Positions 26,904 through 34,649 of a stretch of DNA of 44,143 nucleotides are shown piece after piece. The position numbers and the translations under genes are program-made. Below the pieces are notes generated by a model. The model was not told the DNA's origin, ran no database searches, and saw only the letters and a list, made by a program, of their open reading frames with translations. The first letter of the stretch is position 1. Every line of letters begins with the position of its first letter. This DNA comes from Clostridia bacterium (lineage in GTDB: Bacteria; Bacillota; Clostridia; Oscillospirales; CAG-272), in the NCBI GenBank assembly GCA_017456905.1, contig JAFTIL010000082.1:1-44143 (forward strand), in the 5' to 3' direction.

Positions 26904-28841
26904 TTACATCTTTTCGCCCATGCGGTATTTCTCCGCCTGCATATTGAACATTTCAGCATACTTACCATTCTGTGCGATCAGCTCCTCATGAGAGCCCTGT
27001 TCACACAGCTTGCCGTCTGCGAAAAGGTAGATGGTATCTGCGAAACGTGTAGTGGAGAGACGATGCGAGATAAAGATAACCGTGCGCTCACGGCTATCGG
27101 CGGCGTGGAGGATGGAATGGTTCAGCTCGTACTCCGCCATGGGATCCAGAGCCGAGGAGGGCTCGTCCATGATGATGAGCTCGTAGGGACGGATAAACAC
27201 ACGGGCGATGGCCACCTTTTGGGCTTCGCCGCCCGACAGGTTCACGCCTGTTTCGTCCAGATCCTTGGCAAGGGCGGTATCCAATCCCTTGGGAAGGGTG
27301 TCAAGCCTTTCGCCAAAGGTGGCGCTCTCTAGGGCAGATATGACCGAAGCATCGGCATCTTCGCTGTGGGTATAGGGTCCGCCCACCACGTTTTCGGCCA
27401 GAGTGGCACAGAAAAGGCGGTAGTCCTGGAACACGGCGCCGATCTTGTCGCGGTATTCCTCCAGATCATACTCACGGATGTCCCGACCATTGTAGAGAAT
27501 ACGCCCCTCGGAGGGATCATAGAGGCGCATGATGAGCTTGATGAGGGTGGTCTTCCCTGCACCGTTATAGCCCACAATGGCGGTCTTTTCTCCCCGGCGG
27601 ATGGTGAGGCTGACGTTTTTGAGCACCTGGACGGGCTCGGCCTTTTGGGGCTGTTCTTCCCTCTCATCTTCCTTTTTACCGCTCTGTTTGCGTTCAAAGG
27701 CCTTCACAGCATCAGCCAAAGATACTTCATTCTCCGTAGCCATGGGAGTATAAGAAAAGCTGACGTTTTCCAGGGTAAGCGACTCAAAGGGAGGCACCTC
27801 CTCTTTGCCCGGGACCAGGGTATTCTGATGGTCCAGAAAGGAGAAATACTTTTCAATGTAGAGGGCGTGCTTGGGCAGCTCCATGAGGGTATCGCCCAGC
27901 ACGGACATGGAGTATTGCAGCATCCAGACCGCAGACACAGCCGCTGCAAAGCCGCCAAGCTGTACCCTGCCCGACATGAGATCGCTGATCATGATGAGCA
28001 CGGTGCCATAGTAAGTCCCTCTGCGGAAAAGGTTCCACAAAAAACCATAAAGGAAAGCGAACTTTTTACCGTATCTCATCTCGGTCTCGACGACGATATT
28101 GACGTTTTCCTCAAAATGCTCGGACATCATATCCGCCACCTCACCCGAGCGCATTTCCTTGGCGTAATCGGCCAGGTAGAAGGTACGGGTGTAATAATCA
28201 CTCTTGCGCCAGAGGGGATTACATTCCTCGGATTGCTTGACCCAGAGCTTATTGCCAAACTGATCTACGATCATGGCGGCGATGACACCGCAAAACATCA
28301 GGATGCCTACCCAGATATTGATATCCAGGAGGATGACCGTAATGGCGGAAACCGCACCCAAGCGGTGGATCACGGCCGCCACCTGTCCGACCACAGCGAC
28401 GGCGCGGTTGTCAGACTCGTTCATAGCCCAAACGAATTGGTTATAGAAGTCGGGGTCATCGTAGCAGGCGATGTCCATACTCTGTGCCTTGAGATACAGC
28501 TCCTCGTGGATCTTATGGCGGAGCTTGTTGTCAAGAATGGGATTGATGACCTGATGATACAGGTGATGGGGAATGAAAATAACGGTGTAGAAAATGGCCA
28601 GTGCAACAATGTATTGGGCCACGTCCCAGAACTGTCCGCTGGTGTCCAGAGCGTTGAACATGGCGTTACGAAAATACACCGCTAAGCTGTCGATAAAGGC
28701 CCACACGACCGCGTTGACAGCCAGACACACAATAAAGGAGGGCACCAGCACCCACACCTTTTTGATGATGCGAAGATCATAGATCAGCACCGACAAAGCG
28801 CCGCGCTTTTTGCTCTTGAGAGAGGTCTTATCTCGTCTCAT
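26904..28841 (-). CDS. ABC exporter half-transporter, subunit 2
   Basis: A 645-residue type IV ABC exporter half: about 330 residues of membrane domain with six helices, then a nucleotide-binding domain. Walker A is GYNGAGKTT, the signature NLSGGEAQKVAIAR, Walker B IIMDEPSSALDP, and the switch His is in ISHRLS. Between the two domains lies a highly charged insert (AFERKQSGKKEDEREEQPQK, residues about 382-401) absent from its partner. It overlaps the partner gene by four bases (ATGA), and GGGGAGGTGA precedes the start, so the two are made together as a heterodimer. Both subunits keep intact ATPase motifs. The substrate is unknown; drugs, peptides or lipids are all possible. Confidence 0.93.
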   Translation of the reverse strand: MRRDKTSLKSKKRGALSVLIYDLRIIKKVWVLVPSFIVCLAVNAVVWAFIDSLAVYFRNAMFNALDTSGQFWDVAQYIVALAIFYTVIFIPHHLYHQVINPILDNKLRHKIHEELYLKAQSMDIACYDDPDFYNQFVWAMNESDNRAVAVVGQVAAVIHRLGAVSAITVILLDINIWVGILMFCGVIAAMIVDQFGNKLWVKQSEECNPLWRKSDYYTRTFYLADYAKEMRSGEVADMMSEHFEENVNIVVETEMRYGKKFAFLYGFLWNLFRRGTYYGTVLIMISDLMSGRVQLGGFAAAVSAVWMLQYSMSVLGDTLMELPKHALYIEKYFSFLDHQNTLVPGKEEVPPFESLTLENVSFSYTPMATENEVSLADAVKAFERKQSGKKEDEREEQPQKAEPVQVLKNVSLTIRRGEKTAIVGYNGAGKTTLIKLIMRLYDPSEGRILYNGRDIREYDLEEYRDKIGAVFQDYRLFCATLAENVVGGPYTHSEDADASVISALESATFGERLDTLPKGLDTALAKDLDETGVNLSGGEAQKVAIARVFIRPYELIIMDEPSSALDPMAEYELNHSILHAADSRERTVIFISHRLSTTRFADTIYLFADGKLCEQGSHEELIAQNGKYAEMFNMQAEKYRMGEKM

Positions 28842-30709
28842 GCCGTCACCTCCCCGCTGCTTTGTGTTTCAATATAATTCTCGGCCTGCTTATGGAACAT
28901 TTCGGCGTATTTGCCGCCCTGCTTCATGAGCTCAGCGTGGCTGCCGCTCTCAATGATATGTCCATCCTCAAAGAGATAGACGGTATCGGCCAAAACGGCA
29001 GACGAGAGGCGGTGGGAGATGAAGATCAGGCCTCGATCCTCGCAGGATTTCATGATATTTTCAAAGACATGATATTCGGCAATGGGATCCAGAGCCGAGG
29101 AGGGCTCGTCAAGGATGATGTAGGGAGAATCACTTGCAAACACACGGGCCAATACCACCTTTTGTGCCTCGCCGCCCGACAGGACGATCCCCTTATCGTC
29201 AAATTCCCTCGTCAGCACCGTATCGATGCCCTTGGGCATTTTCTCAACTCTTTCGCAAGCGCCCGACAGGCGGAGCGCCTCAGTGACACGGGTACGGTCG
29301 TCCTCGTCTCTCATGGGGCGCAGGAGCACGTTCTCACCCACGGATAGGGCGAAGGTGCGGTAGTCCTGAAACACCGTCTCAAAGCAGGAACGCCATGACC
29401 TCAGCTCGTAATCGTCCACCGAATATCCATCCATGGTGATGGTACCTTCAGAGGGCTGGTAGAGATGCAAAAGAAGCTTGACAAAAGTGGACTTCCCTGA
29501 GCCGTTGTGGCCCACCAGGGCGATCTTCTCCCCGGGGCGGATGGTCACCGACACATCGGAGATAGCGTCCTTCTCCGCCCCAAGATAACGATAACTGACA
29601 CCTTCCATTTTGACAACGCCGCCCATGGCTTTGCGGCCGTCGGGCTGTGCCTTGATCTTGGGCTCATAATCCAGAAAGGTACGGAGGTTTTCAATATACA
29701 AGGCGTGGTCATGGAATTTGGTGACGGTTCCCACCACGTTGCGGAGATATCCTGATACAGAGCCGATGGAGTTCAGCACCACAACGCAATCACCAAGGGA
29801 AACGGTCCCCTTGACGGTGGCGGCATACACGGCATACAGGCTGGCGCCCAGGACGGTCAGCACCTCGTGGGAGGTTTGGATAATATATTCCAGAAGGGCC
29901 ACGCGGAGGCCGTATTTCTTTTTCAGCTTGGCGAAATCCTTGTGGTTTTGGCGGAAATCCGTCAGCATTTTTTCCTTCATGTTGGTCAAGCGCATTTCTT
30001 TGGCGTAATCGGTGAGGTAAAAGCATCGCTTGATGTAGTCACCCTGCCAGACGATCTTACTGCGCTCGTTGTTTTCATCGAAGGCCAATTTGTTACGCTT
30101 TTTGCCCAGAAAGCCCGCAAAAAAGGGGATGAGGGCGAAAAGCATGAGCACGGGGTCGATGCTGCAAAGCAAAATGGCGTTGGCCACTAACGAAAAGAGC
30201 TGGTTCATGAGGTTTTCAAAGTCATAGAGGACGTTGAAAGCCCTGTTGGAGGACTCAGCCATGGCTTTGACGTACTTTTCATAGTAGGCAGGATCCTCGT
30301 AGCAGGACAGCTCCACAGAGCGCATTTTGGCGAACATCTGTTGCTTGATCTTGCGATTGATGCCTTCGGTCATGGGAATGGACAGCACGTTGAAGAAATA
30401 GCTTTGGAACATATTCAGTCCCAAATGGACCACAAAAAGAAGTCCAACGAAAAAAAACAGCCAGCCTGTAGATGCGTTCTGTGCCTCCAGGCCATCCACA
30501 ATGACCTTAAGCATAAACGCGCCGCTGAAGAATTCGGCCACCGAAAAAGCCAATGTCAGGAAAAAGTCCACGGGCATATACCACGGGGCTGTCTCGTGCA
30601 TGATGCGAAGCATATAGACGTTATTGCTGATGATCCGCTTGAATTTGAGCTTGGGTTCTTTTTTCTTTTCTTCCCTGCTCTTTTTGATTTTCTTTTTTTG
30701 ATCGCTCAC
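28838..30709 (-). CDS. ABC exporter half-transporter, subunit 1
   Basis: A 623-residue half-transporter with a very basic N-terminal tail (MSDQKKKIKKSREEKKKEPK), six predicted membrane helices and a nucleotide-binding domain: Walker A GHNGSGKST, signature VLSGGEAQKVVLAR, Walker B YIILDEPSSALDP, and ISHRLSS. The start codon is GTG at 30709 with GAGGTGA upstream. It lies 61 bp after the XRE regulator gene, which probably heads the operon and controls it. The pair of half-transporters plus a dedicated repressor resembles drug- or bacteriocin-responsive exporters of Firmicutes; that role is inferred. Confidence 0.93.
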   Translation of the reverse strand: MSDQKKKIKKSREEKKKEPKLKFKRIISNNVYMLRIMHETAPWYMPVDFFLTLAFSVAEFFSGAFMLKVIVDGLEAQNASTGWLFFFVGLLFVVHLGLNMFQSYFFNVLSIPMTEGINRKIKQQMFAKMRSVELSCYEDPAYYEKYVKAMAESSNRAFNVLYDFENLMNQLFSLVANAILLCSIDPVLMLFALIPFFAGFLGKKRNKLAFDENNERSKIVWQGDYIKRCFYLTDYAKEMRLTNMKEKMLTDFRQNHKDFAKLKKKYGLRVALLEYIIQTSHEVLTVLGASLYAVYAATVKGTVSLGDCVVVLNSIGSVSGYLRNVVGTVTKFHDHALYIENLRTFLDYEPKIKAQPDGRKAMGGVVKMEGVSYRYLGAEKDAISDVSVTIRPGEKIALVGHNGSGKSTFVKLLLHLYQPSEGTITMDGYSVDDYELRSWRSCFETVFQDYRTFALSVGENVLLRPMRDEDDRTRVTEALRLSGACERVEKMPKGIDTVLTREFDDKGIVLSGGEAQKVVLARVFASDSPYIILDEPSSALDPIAEYHVFENIMKSCEDRGLIFISHRLSSAVLADTVYLFEDGHIIESGSHAELMKQGGKYAEMFHKQAENYIETQSSGEVTA

Positions 30710-30770
30710 GGACGCTCACCTCGCTTTCTCTGATGGATCCCGCGCTCGGCGGGTATGTCACGTGCGGCAG

Positions 30771-31199
30771 CTATTCGGGAGGGTTTTTGGTCCTTCCCTT
30801 CATATGGCGTTCGATCAGCGTGGAACGCCGATCGCCGCCGTGATGGATGAGCAGGACGGTGTCCTTGCCCTCGGTACATTCATAGATCTCTTCCCTCCGC
30901 AGACGGCGGCCTTCAAATACGGCCACACGGGTCACAGCGTCATCCTCCCACGGAAGCTCGTCGATATAGGTCTCATAGTCGGCGTCGTTGCATTTGACGA
31001 ACAGCTCGTCAATGCTCACCCCGAACACCTCCGCCATGACGGGCAGGAGCGAGACGTCGGGACAGGAGAGCTGGCGCTCCCATTTGGACACGGCTTGCGC
31101 CGAGACGCCGAGACGGTACGCCAGCATTTCCTGGGTCATGCCGATACGGCGGCGGAGTCGGGAGATGTTTTCTCCCATATTGGAAAAATCATAGCTCAT
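30771..31199 (-). CDS. XRE-family transcriptional regulator of the ABC exporter
   Basis: A 142-residue DNA-binding protein. Residues 8-62 form the helix-turn-helix domain (ISRLRRRIGMTQEMLAYRLG, then VSAQAVSKWE). The C-terminal 75 residues form a small basic beta-rich domain of no family I know (RRLRREEIYECTEGKDTVLL). I start at ATG 31199, with GGAGGGCGAGG upstream; the frame from 31277 would begin inside the promoter. It is probably a repressor that binds the inverted repeat overlapping its own promoter and senses an exporter substrate. Autoregulation of a regulator-exporter operon is the inferred model. Confidence 0.9.
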   Translation of the reverse strand: MSYDFSNMGENISRLRRRIGMTQEMLAYRLGVSAQAVSKWERQLSCPDVSLLPVMAEVFGVSIDELFVKCNDADYETYIDELPWEDDAVTRVAVFEGRRLRREEIYECTEGKDTVLLIHHGGDRRSTLIERHMKGRTKNPPE

Positions 31200-31245
31200 A
31201 GCCTCGCCCTCCTTGCTTTGGGTAAAAATTTCATACAACGTTTTT

Positions 31246-31274
31246 ATTATACATGATTTTTTCCTAATAATCAA
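31246..31274 (-). promoter_or_regulatory. Sigma-A promoter of the XRE-ABC operon
   Basis: Minus strand TTGATT (31269-31274), 17-bp spacer, TATAAT (31246-31251). The -35 box is half of the inverted repeat at 31269-31291. Confidence 0.82.
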
Positions 31275-31291
31275 CATACCATCGGTTGATT
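31269..31291. promoter_or_regulatory. Candidate operator for the XRE regulator
   Basis: Perfect inverted repeat AATCAAC-N9-GTTGATT. One arm covers the -35 box of the XRE-ABC promoter, so a bound dimer would block RNA polymerase. Confidence 0.6.
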
Positions 31292-31329
31292 TTTCTAACC
31301 TTTGCGTATAAATCCATGGTTAATGCAAA

Positions 31330-31356
31330 AAAACACCCGTTGTGAGCGGGTGTTTT
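31330..31356 (-). terminator. Terminator of the GH78-EEP operon
   Basis: Perfect 10-bp stem AAAACACCCG / CGGGTGTTTT with a 7-nt loop. It lies 33 bp after the EEP stop codon and separates that operon from the XRE promoter. Confidence 0.88.
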
Positions 31357-31389
31357 CTTCTATGGCAGGAAAAATGTACCGTGCTGTTT

Positions 31390-32088
31390 TCACGCTTCCA
31401 CCTCGGTGATCACCATATGGTGATCCGTGGTGCCGTCGTACTGGGTATCCATGGTACGGGTGTTAGAAGTTTTAATGGGGGCGACATAGAGAACGTGGTC
31501 GATAGAGCGGTCGGCGTAGGTATGCAGGCCGTTGTGGGCCAGGGTCACCCAGGGGATGTAGGTCTTGACCTTCTCGGGAGAGGTGTTAAAGTCGCCGCAA
31601 CAGAGAAATGCTCCCTTGGTATCGGCGTGATGCTTGAGGATATCTCCGAGGCAAGAGATACATTCGGTGTTAGCTTCTTCATTTTCAATGGAGAGGTGGG
31701 TGTTGAACACCGTAACGGGGATGCCGTCCACGTCCAGCACGCAGTAGCCGCAGGAGGTACCTTGGGTGGCGATCTTCACGGGAAAATTCAAGGTCTCGGC
31801 GGCGGTGATGGGGTATTTCGACAAAATGGCGGTACCGTACTGTCCGCCCTGAAAATCGCGGATCTTGATAAAATAGTGGTGAGAGATGCCCGTCAGCTCG
31901 GAGAGGCGGGCCGGCATATCCACCCCTTTAGAGCGGGCGACACCTTGGTCTACCTCCTGGAGGGCGATCACGTCAGCGCGGCTTTCGGTAATCTTCTCGG
32001 CCACAAGGCGGAGATTTTCCTCAGTGTACGCGCCCTCTTTGAAGTGGGCAGAGCAAATGTTGAAGGATGCGAGGGTGAAGGTGGGCAT
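31390..32088 (-). CDS. Endonuclease/exonuclease/phosphatase (EEP) fold hydrolase
   Basis: A 232-residue metal-dependent phosphodiesterase. Hallmarks are SFNICS at the N-terminus, IALQEVD with the metal-binding Glu, YGTAILSKYPI, FNTHLSIENE, CCGDFN with the Asp-Asn pair, and the final SIDHVLY and TDHHMV with the catalytic His. No signal peptide is present. Members hydrolyse DNA, RNA, phosphoinositides or sphingomyelin, and the compact size here gives no hint which. AAAGGAG precedes the ATG at 32088. It is last in the operon and 11 bp after the GH1 gene. Confidence 0.88.
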   Translation of the reverse strand: MPTFTLASFNICSAHFKEGAYTEENLRLVAEKITESRADVIALQEVDQGVARSKGVDMPARLSELTGISHHYFIKIRDFQGGQYGTAILSKYPITAAETLNFPVKIATQGTSCGYCVLDVDGIPVTVFNTHLSIENEEANTECISCLGDILKHHADTKGAFLCCGDFNTSPEKVKTYIPWVTLAHNGLHTYADRSIDHVLYVAPIKTSNTRTMDTQYDGTTDHHMVITEVEA

Positions 32089-32099
32089 GGTGTTCTCCT

Positions 32100-33428
32100 T
32101 TATGCTTTAATTTTCTTAATAAAATCTCTATAAAAATACGCGCTCTTTTTCCACTTGGTATCGCCCGTGGCGAAGTCGGTGGTAGCGATACCGAACTTGA
32201 AATTGGAGGCCGCAGACCACTCGAAGTTGTCCATAAGACTCCAGAGATAGTAGCCGCGGACGTCAAAGCCCTCATCGATGGCTTTTTCCAGCCACTCAAG
32301 GAAACCGCTGATATAGCGGATGCGGTCGTCATCGTGAACCATGCCGTCTGCCGCCACAGGCTCGGCACCTTCAAAGTAGGTGCCGTTCTCGGTGACGTAG
32401 ATGGGGATCTTGATATCGTACAAATCATGGAGCAGGTGGATGGCGTCGTAGACCGCCTTGGGATAGTATTCGGTCCGGTTGTTGAGGAAGTTGCCGCCCT
32501 GGGAGAAGTCCATTTGTGCCTGCTGATTGACGGTGACGGGAACGCGGTTGTAGACGTTGAGGCCAAAGTAGTCCAGCGGCAGGCCGGTCAGCTCAAAGTC
32601 GTGGGGGTGCATCTCCATGAGTGTGCCTTCTTTTTCAAGATGCTCAAGGATGTAGTCGCTGTACTTCCCTGCTAAGATGGGGTCACAGTAAAACTTCCAG
32701 TTGCGCTCGTCCTGGTCGATCATGAGGGCGATATCCTCGGGGGAATTGGTTAGGGCGTGGCGCTTCCAGATGTCGATGACCACGCCAATCTTGGCGTTCA
32801 GATTATGGGCACGAAAAGCCTCCACACCTTTACCGTGGGCGACCAGGATGTTATGTCTCGCCTGATTGCCCCACGCCTCGTTGGTGTGGCCGGGGGCAAA
32901 GCCGCCGTGGGCATAGCCCACGTAGGTGGCGATGGGCTCGTTGATGGTGGACCACATGGGGACAATGTCACCGTAGGCGGTAAACATCTTGTCGGCGTAC
33001 TCACCGAACCACTCGATAGAGTCGCGGTTGCGCCAACCGCCCTTGTCCTCCAAAACCTGGGGCAGATCCCAATGGTAGAGGGTAACGTTGGGGATGATAT
33101 TATTTTCCAGCAGAGCCTCAAAGACACGGCGGTAGTAGTCCACGCCCTTGGGGTTCAGGGGCCCGATGCCCTCGGGCATGACGCGAGACCAGGAGATGGA
33201 CAGACGGTAGGAATCCACGCCCAGAGCCTTAAGGCTGGGGAGATCTCGATCAAAAAAGCGGTGGTAGCTATCGCAGGCCACGGCAGGGGTCTCGCCGCCA
33301 TAGGTCTTGCCGGGGGTCTCCGCAAAAATATCCCAGATAGAGGGGGTACGGCCGTCCTCACGGGCGGCGCCTTCGATTTGTCCCGCGCTGGTGGCGGTGC
33401 CGAAGATAAAGTTCTTGGGGAATGGCAT
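32100..33428 (-). CDS. Glycoside hydrolase family 1 beta-glucosidase
   Basis: A cytoplasmic retaining beta-glucosidase or related beta-glycosidase of 442 residues, the usual GH1 length. The N-terminal motif FPKNFIFGTATSAGQIEGAA is typical. The acid/base Glu164 is in STINEP and the nucleophile Glu347 in YVTENG. NVTLYHWDLPQ and SLMDNFEWS supply sugar-binding residues. No phosphate-binding pocket pattern of 6-phospho enzymes is evident, so unphosphorylated substrates are likelier. I start at ATG 33428 with GAAAGGAG upstream; the frame's earlier start lies in the rluA-type gene. It is 17 bp after that gene, in the same operon. Confidence 0.95.
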   Translation of the reverse strand: MPFPKNFIFGTATSAGQIEGAAREDGRTPSIWDIFAETPGKTYGGETPAVACDSYHRFFDRDLPSLKALGVDSYRLSISWSRVMPEGIGPLNPKGVDYYRRVFEALLENNIIPNVTLYHWDLPQVLEDKGGWRNRDSIEWFGEYADKMFTAYGDIVPMWSTINEPIATYVGYAHGGFAPGHTNEAWGNQARHNILVAHGKGVEAFRAHNLNAKIGVVIDIWKRHALTNSPEDIALMIDQDERNWKFYCDPILAGKYSDYILEHLEKEGTLMEMHPHDFELTGLPLDYFGLNVYNRVPVTVNQQAQMDFSQGGNFLNNRTEYYPKAVYDAIHLLHDLYDIKIPIYVTENGTYFEGAEPVAADGMVHDDDRIRYISGFLEWLEKAIDEGFDVRGYYLWSLMDNFEWSAASNFKFGIATTDFATGDTKWKKSAYFYRDFIKKIKA

Positions 33429-33445
33429 GGAAATGCTCCTTTCTA

Positions 33446-34135
33446 TCATAAATATTCGGTGGTAAACCTCCCCCACGGCTCCGTGTCCGCAGGCGGCGTG
33501 GACTCCGCGCTGACCGTCTCCCCCGTCACGGGGTGGGTAAAAGTTAAGCGGTGCGCCCAAAGGGTGATGAATCGGCATTTGACACGGCTGCCGTACTTGC
33601 CGTCCCCTGCTACGGGACAGCCGCGGGAGGCAAACTGAACACGGATCTGATGGGTACGCCCCGTGTGGAGGGTCACCTTCACGAGGGTCAAGCCGTCGGG
33701 CAGGGTCGCCAGCACTTCATAGGTCAGCTTGGCGGCCTTGGCCCCCTTGCGGACGGAACCGTCGGAGGCGGGGGCTACCACAAAAGCCTTGTTCTGCCGC
33801 TTGTCGTGGTAGAGGTAGTCCTCCAAAACCCCTTGGGGCTCGGCAGGTGGGGCTGACAAGACAGCCAGATAAATCTTCTCATAACGCTCATGATCCCCAA
33901 ACAAGGCCGCCAGCTTTCCCGTCATGGCCGTGCTCTTGGCATAGACCATGACCCCGCCCGTGGGGGTGTCCAGGCGGTGGACAAGACCCACTTGAGGGTA
34001 TGTATCTGAAAGATACTGCAAAAGGCTCACCTGTCCCGACGGGTCAGGCTGTGAGGGCATCCCTTGGGGCTTGGAGACCAGGAGCAGGTGCTTGTCCTCG
34101 TATAGGATCACAGGCTCGCGGATGGGCTCGGTCAT
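33446..34135 (-). CDS. RluA-family pseudouridine synthase
   Basis: A 229-residue enzyme that isomerises uridine to pseudouridine in rRNA or tRNA. The catalytic Asp is in LVHRLDTPTGGVMVYAKS, a variant of the usual HRLDxxTSG; the Ser is replaced by Gly in a Thr-Gly-Gly form. GRTHQIRVQFASRGCPVAGD is the second hallmark. No S4 domain is present, so it is a short-form enzyme. It sits between sugar-related genes without clear functional link, four bp after the GNAT gene, probably as part of the operon by position. Confidence 0.93.
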   Translation of the reverse strand: MTEPIREPVILYEDKHLLLVSKPQGMPSQPDPSGQVSLLQYLSDTYPQVGLVHRLDTPTGGVMVYAKSTAMTGKLAALFGDHERYEKIYLAVLSAPPAEPQGVLEDYLYHDKRQNKAFVVAPASDGSVRKGAKAAKLTYEVLATLPDGLTLVKVTLHTGRTHQIRVQFASRGCPVAGDGKYGSRVKCRFITLWAHRLTFTHPVTGETVSAESTPPADTEPWGRFTTEYL

Positions 34136-34139
34136 GTCG

Positions 34140-34649
34140 TCACTTCCCTTCCGTGGTAAGGCTTTTTTGATAAGCGATGCGGGGATCTCCGCTTTGGAGA
34201 TAGATGATCCCGCAGCGGGTAAAGCCGTTTTTTACAAGGGCGTTTTGCATGGGAATATTGTCTCTGTGGGTGTCGATCTTCAGGTTCCCGCAGGCACCCA
34301 AGGCATAGTCAAAGCAGAAGGAGGCTACACCCACCCCGTGCTTGGCCACGGCGATGCGATGGATGACCCCATAGGGCTGATCATTCAGCCATGCGCCCTC
34401 GTAGATCTTTGTATAGGTGGGATCGGTACCCTTGAAGAAGCAGAAAACACCTGCGATCTCATCGCCGTCCATGCAGATGTGACAGCGGCCGAGGGAGATG
34501 TCCTCCTCAATGACGGTGACTTGGGGATAGCCGCCATCCCATTGTTCCATGTTGCCGTTTTCACGCATATAAGCGCGAGCATGATCGTAGATGGACATAA
34601 GGGCGGGCAGATCGGTGTAGGTGGCCTTGCGGATGGTCAGATTTCTCAT
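34140..34649 (-). CDS. GNAT-family N-acetyltransferase
   Basis: A 169-residue acetyl-CoA dependent acyltransferase. The N-terminus RKATYTDLPALMSIYDHAR is the usual first strand and helix. The acetyl-CoA site lies in GVIHRIAVAKHGVGVASFCF, and IDTHRDNIPMQNALVKNGF is the typical end helix and strand. The substrate cannot be told. It overlaps the GH78 gene by four bases and precedes the pseudouridine synthase by four. Confidence 0.9.
   Translation of the reverse strand: MRNLTIRKATYTDLPALMSIYDHARAYMRENGNMEQWDGGYPQVTVIEEDISLGRCHICMDGDEIAGVFCFFKGTDPTYTKIYEGAWLNDQPYGVIHRIAVAKHGVGVASFCFDYALGACGNLKIDTHRDNIPMQNALVKNGFTRCGIIYLQSGDPRIAYQKSLTTEGK

Noticed and set aside
27366-28685. 439-codon open frame antisense to ABC subunit 2
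   Set aside because: Shadow of a clear ABC transporter gene.
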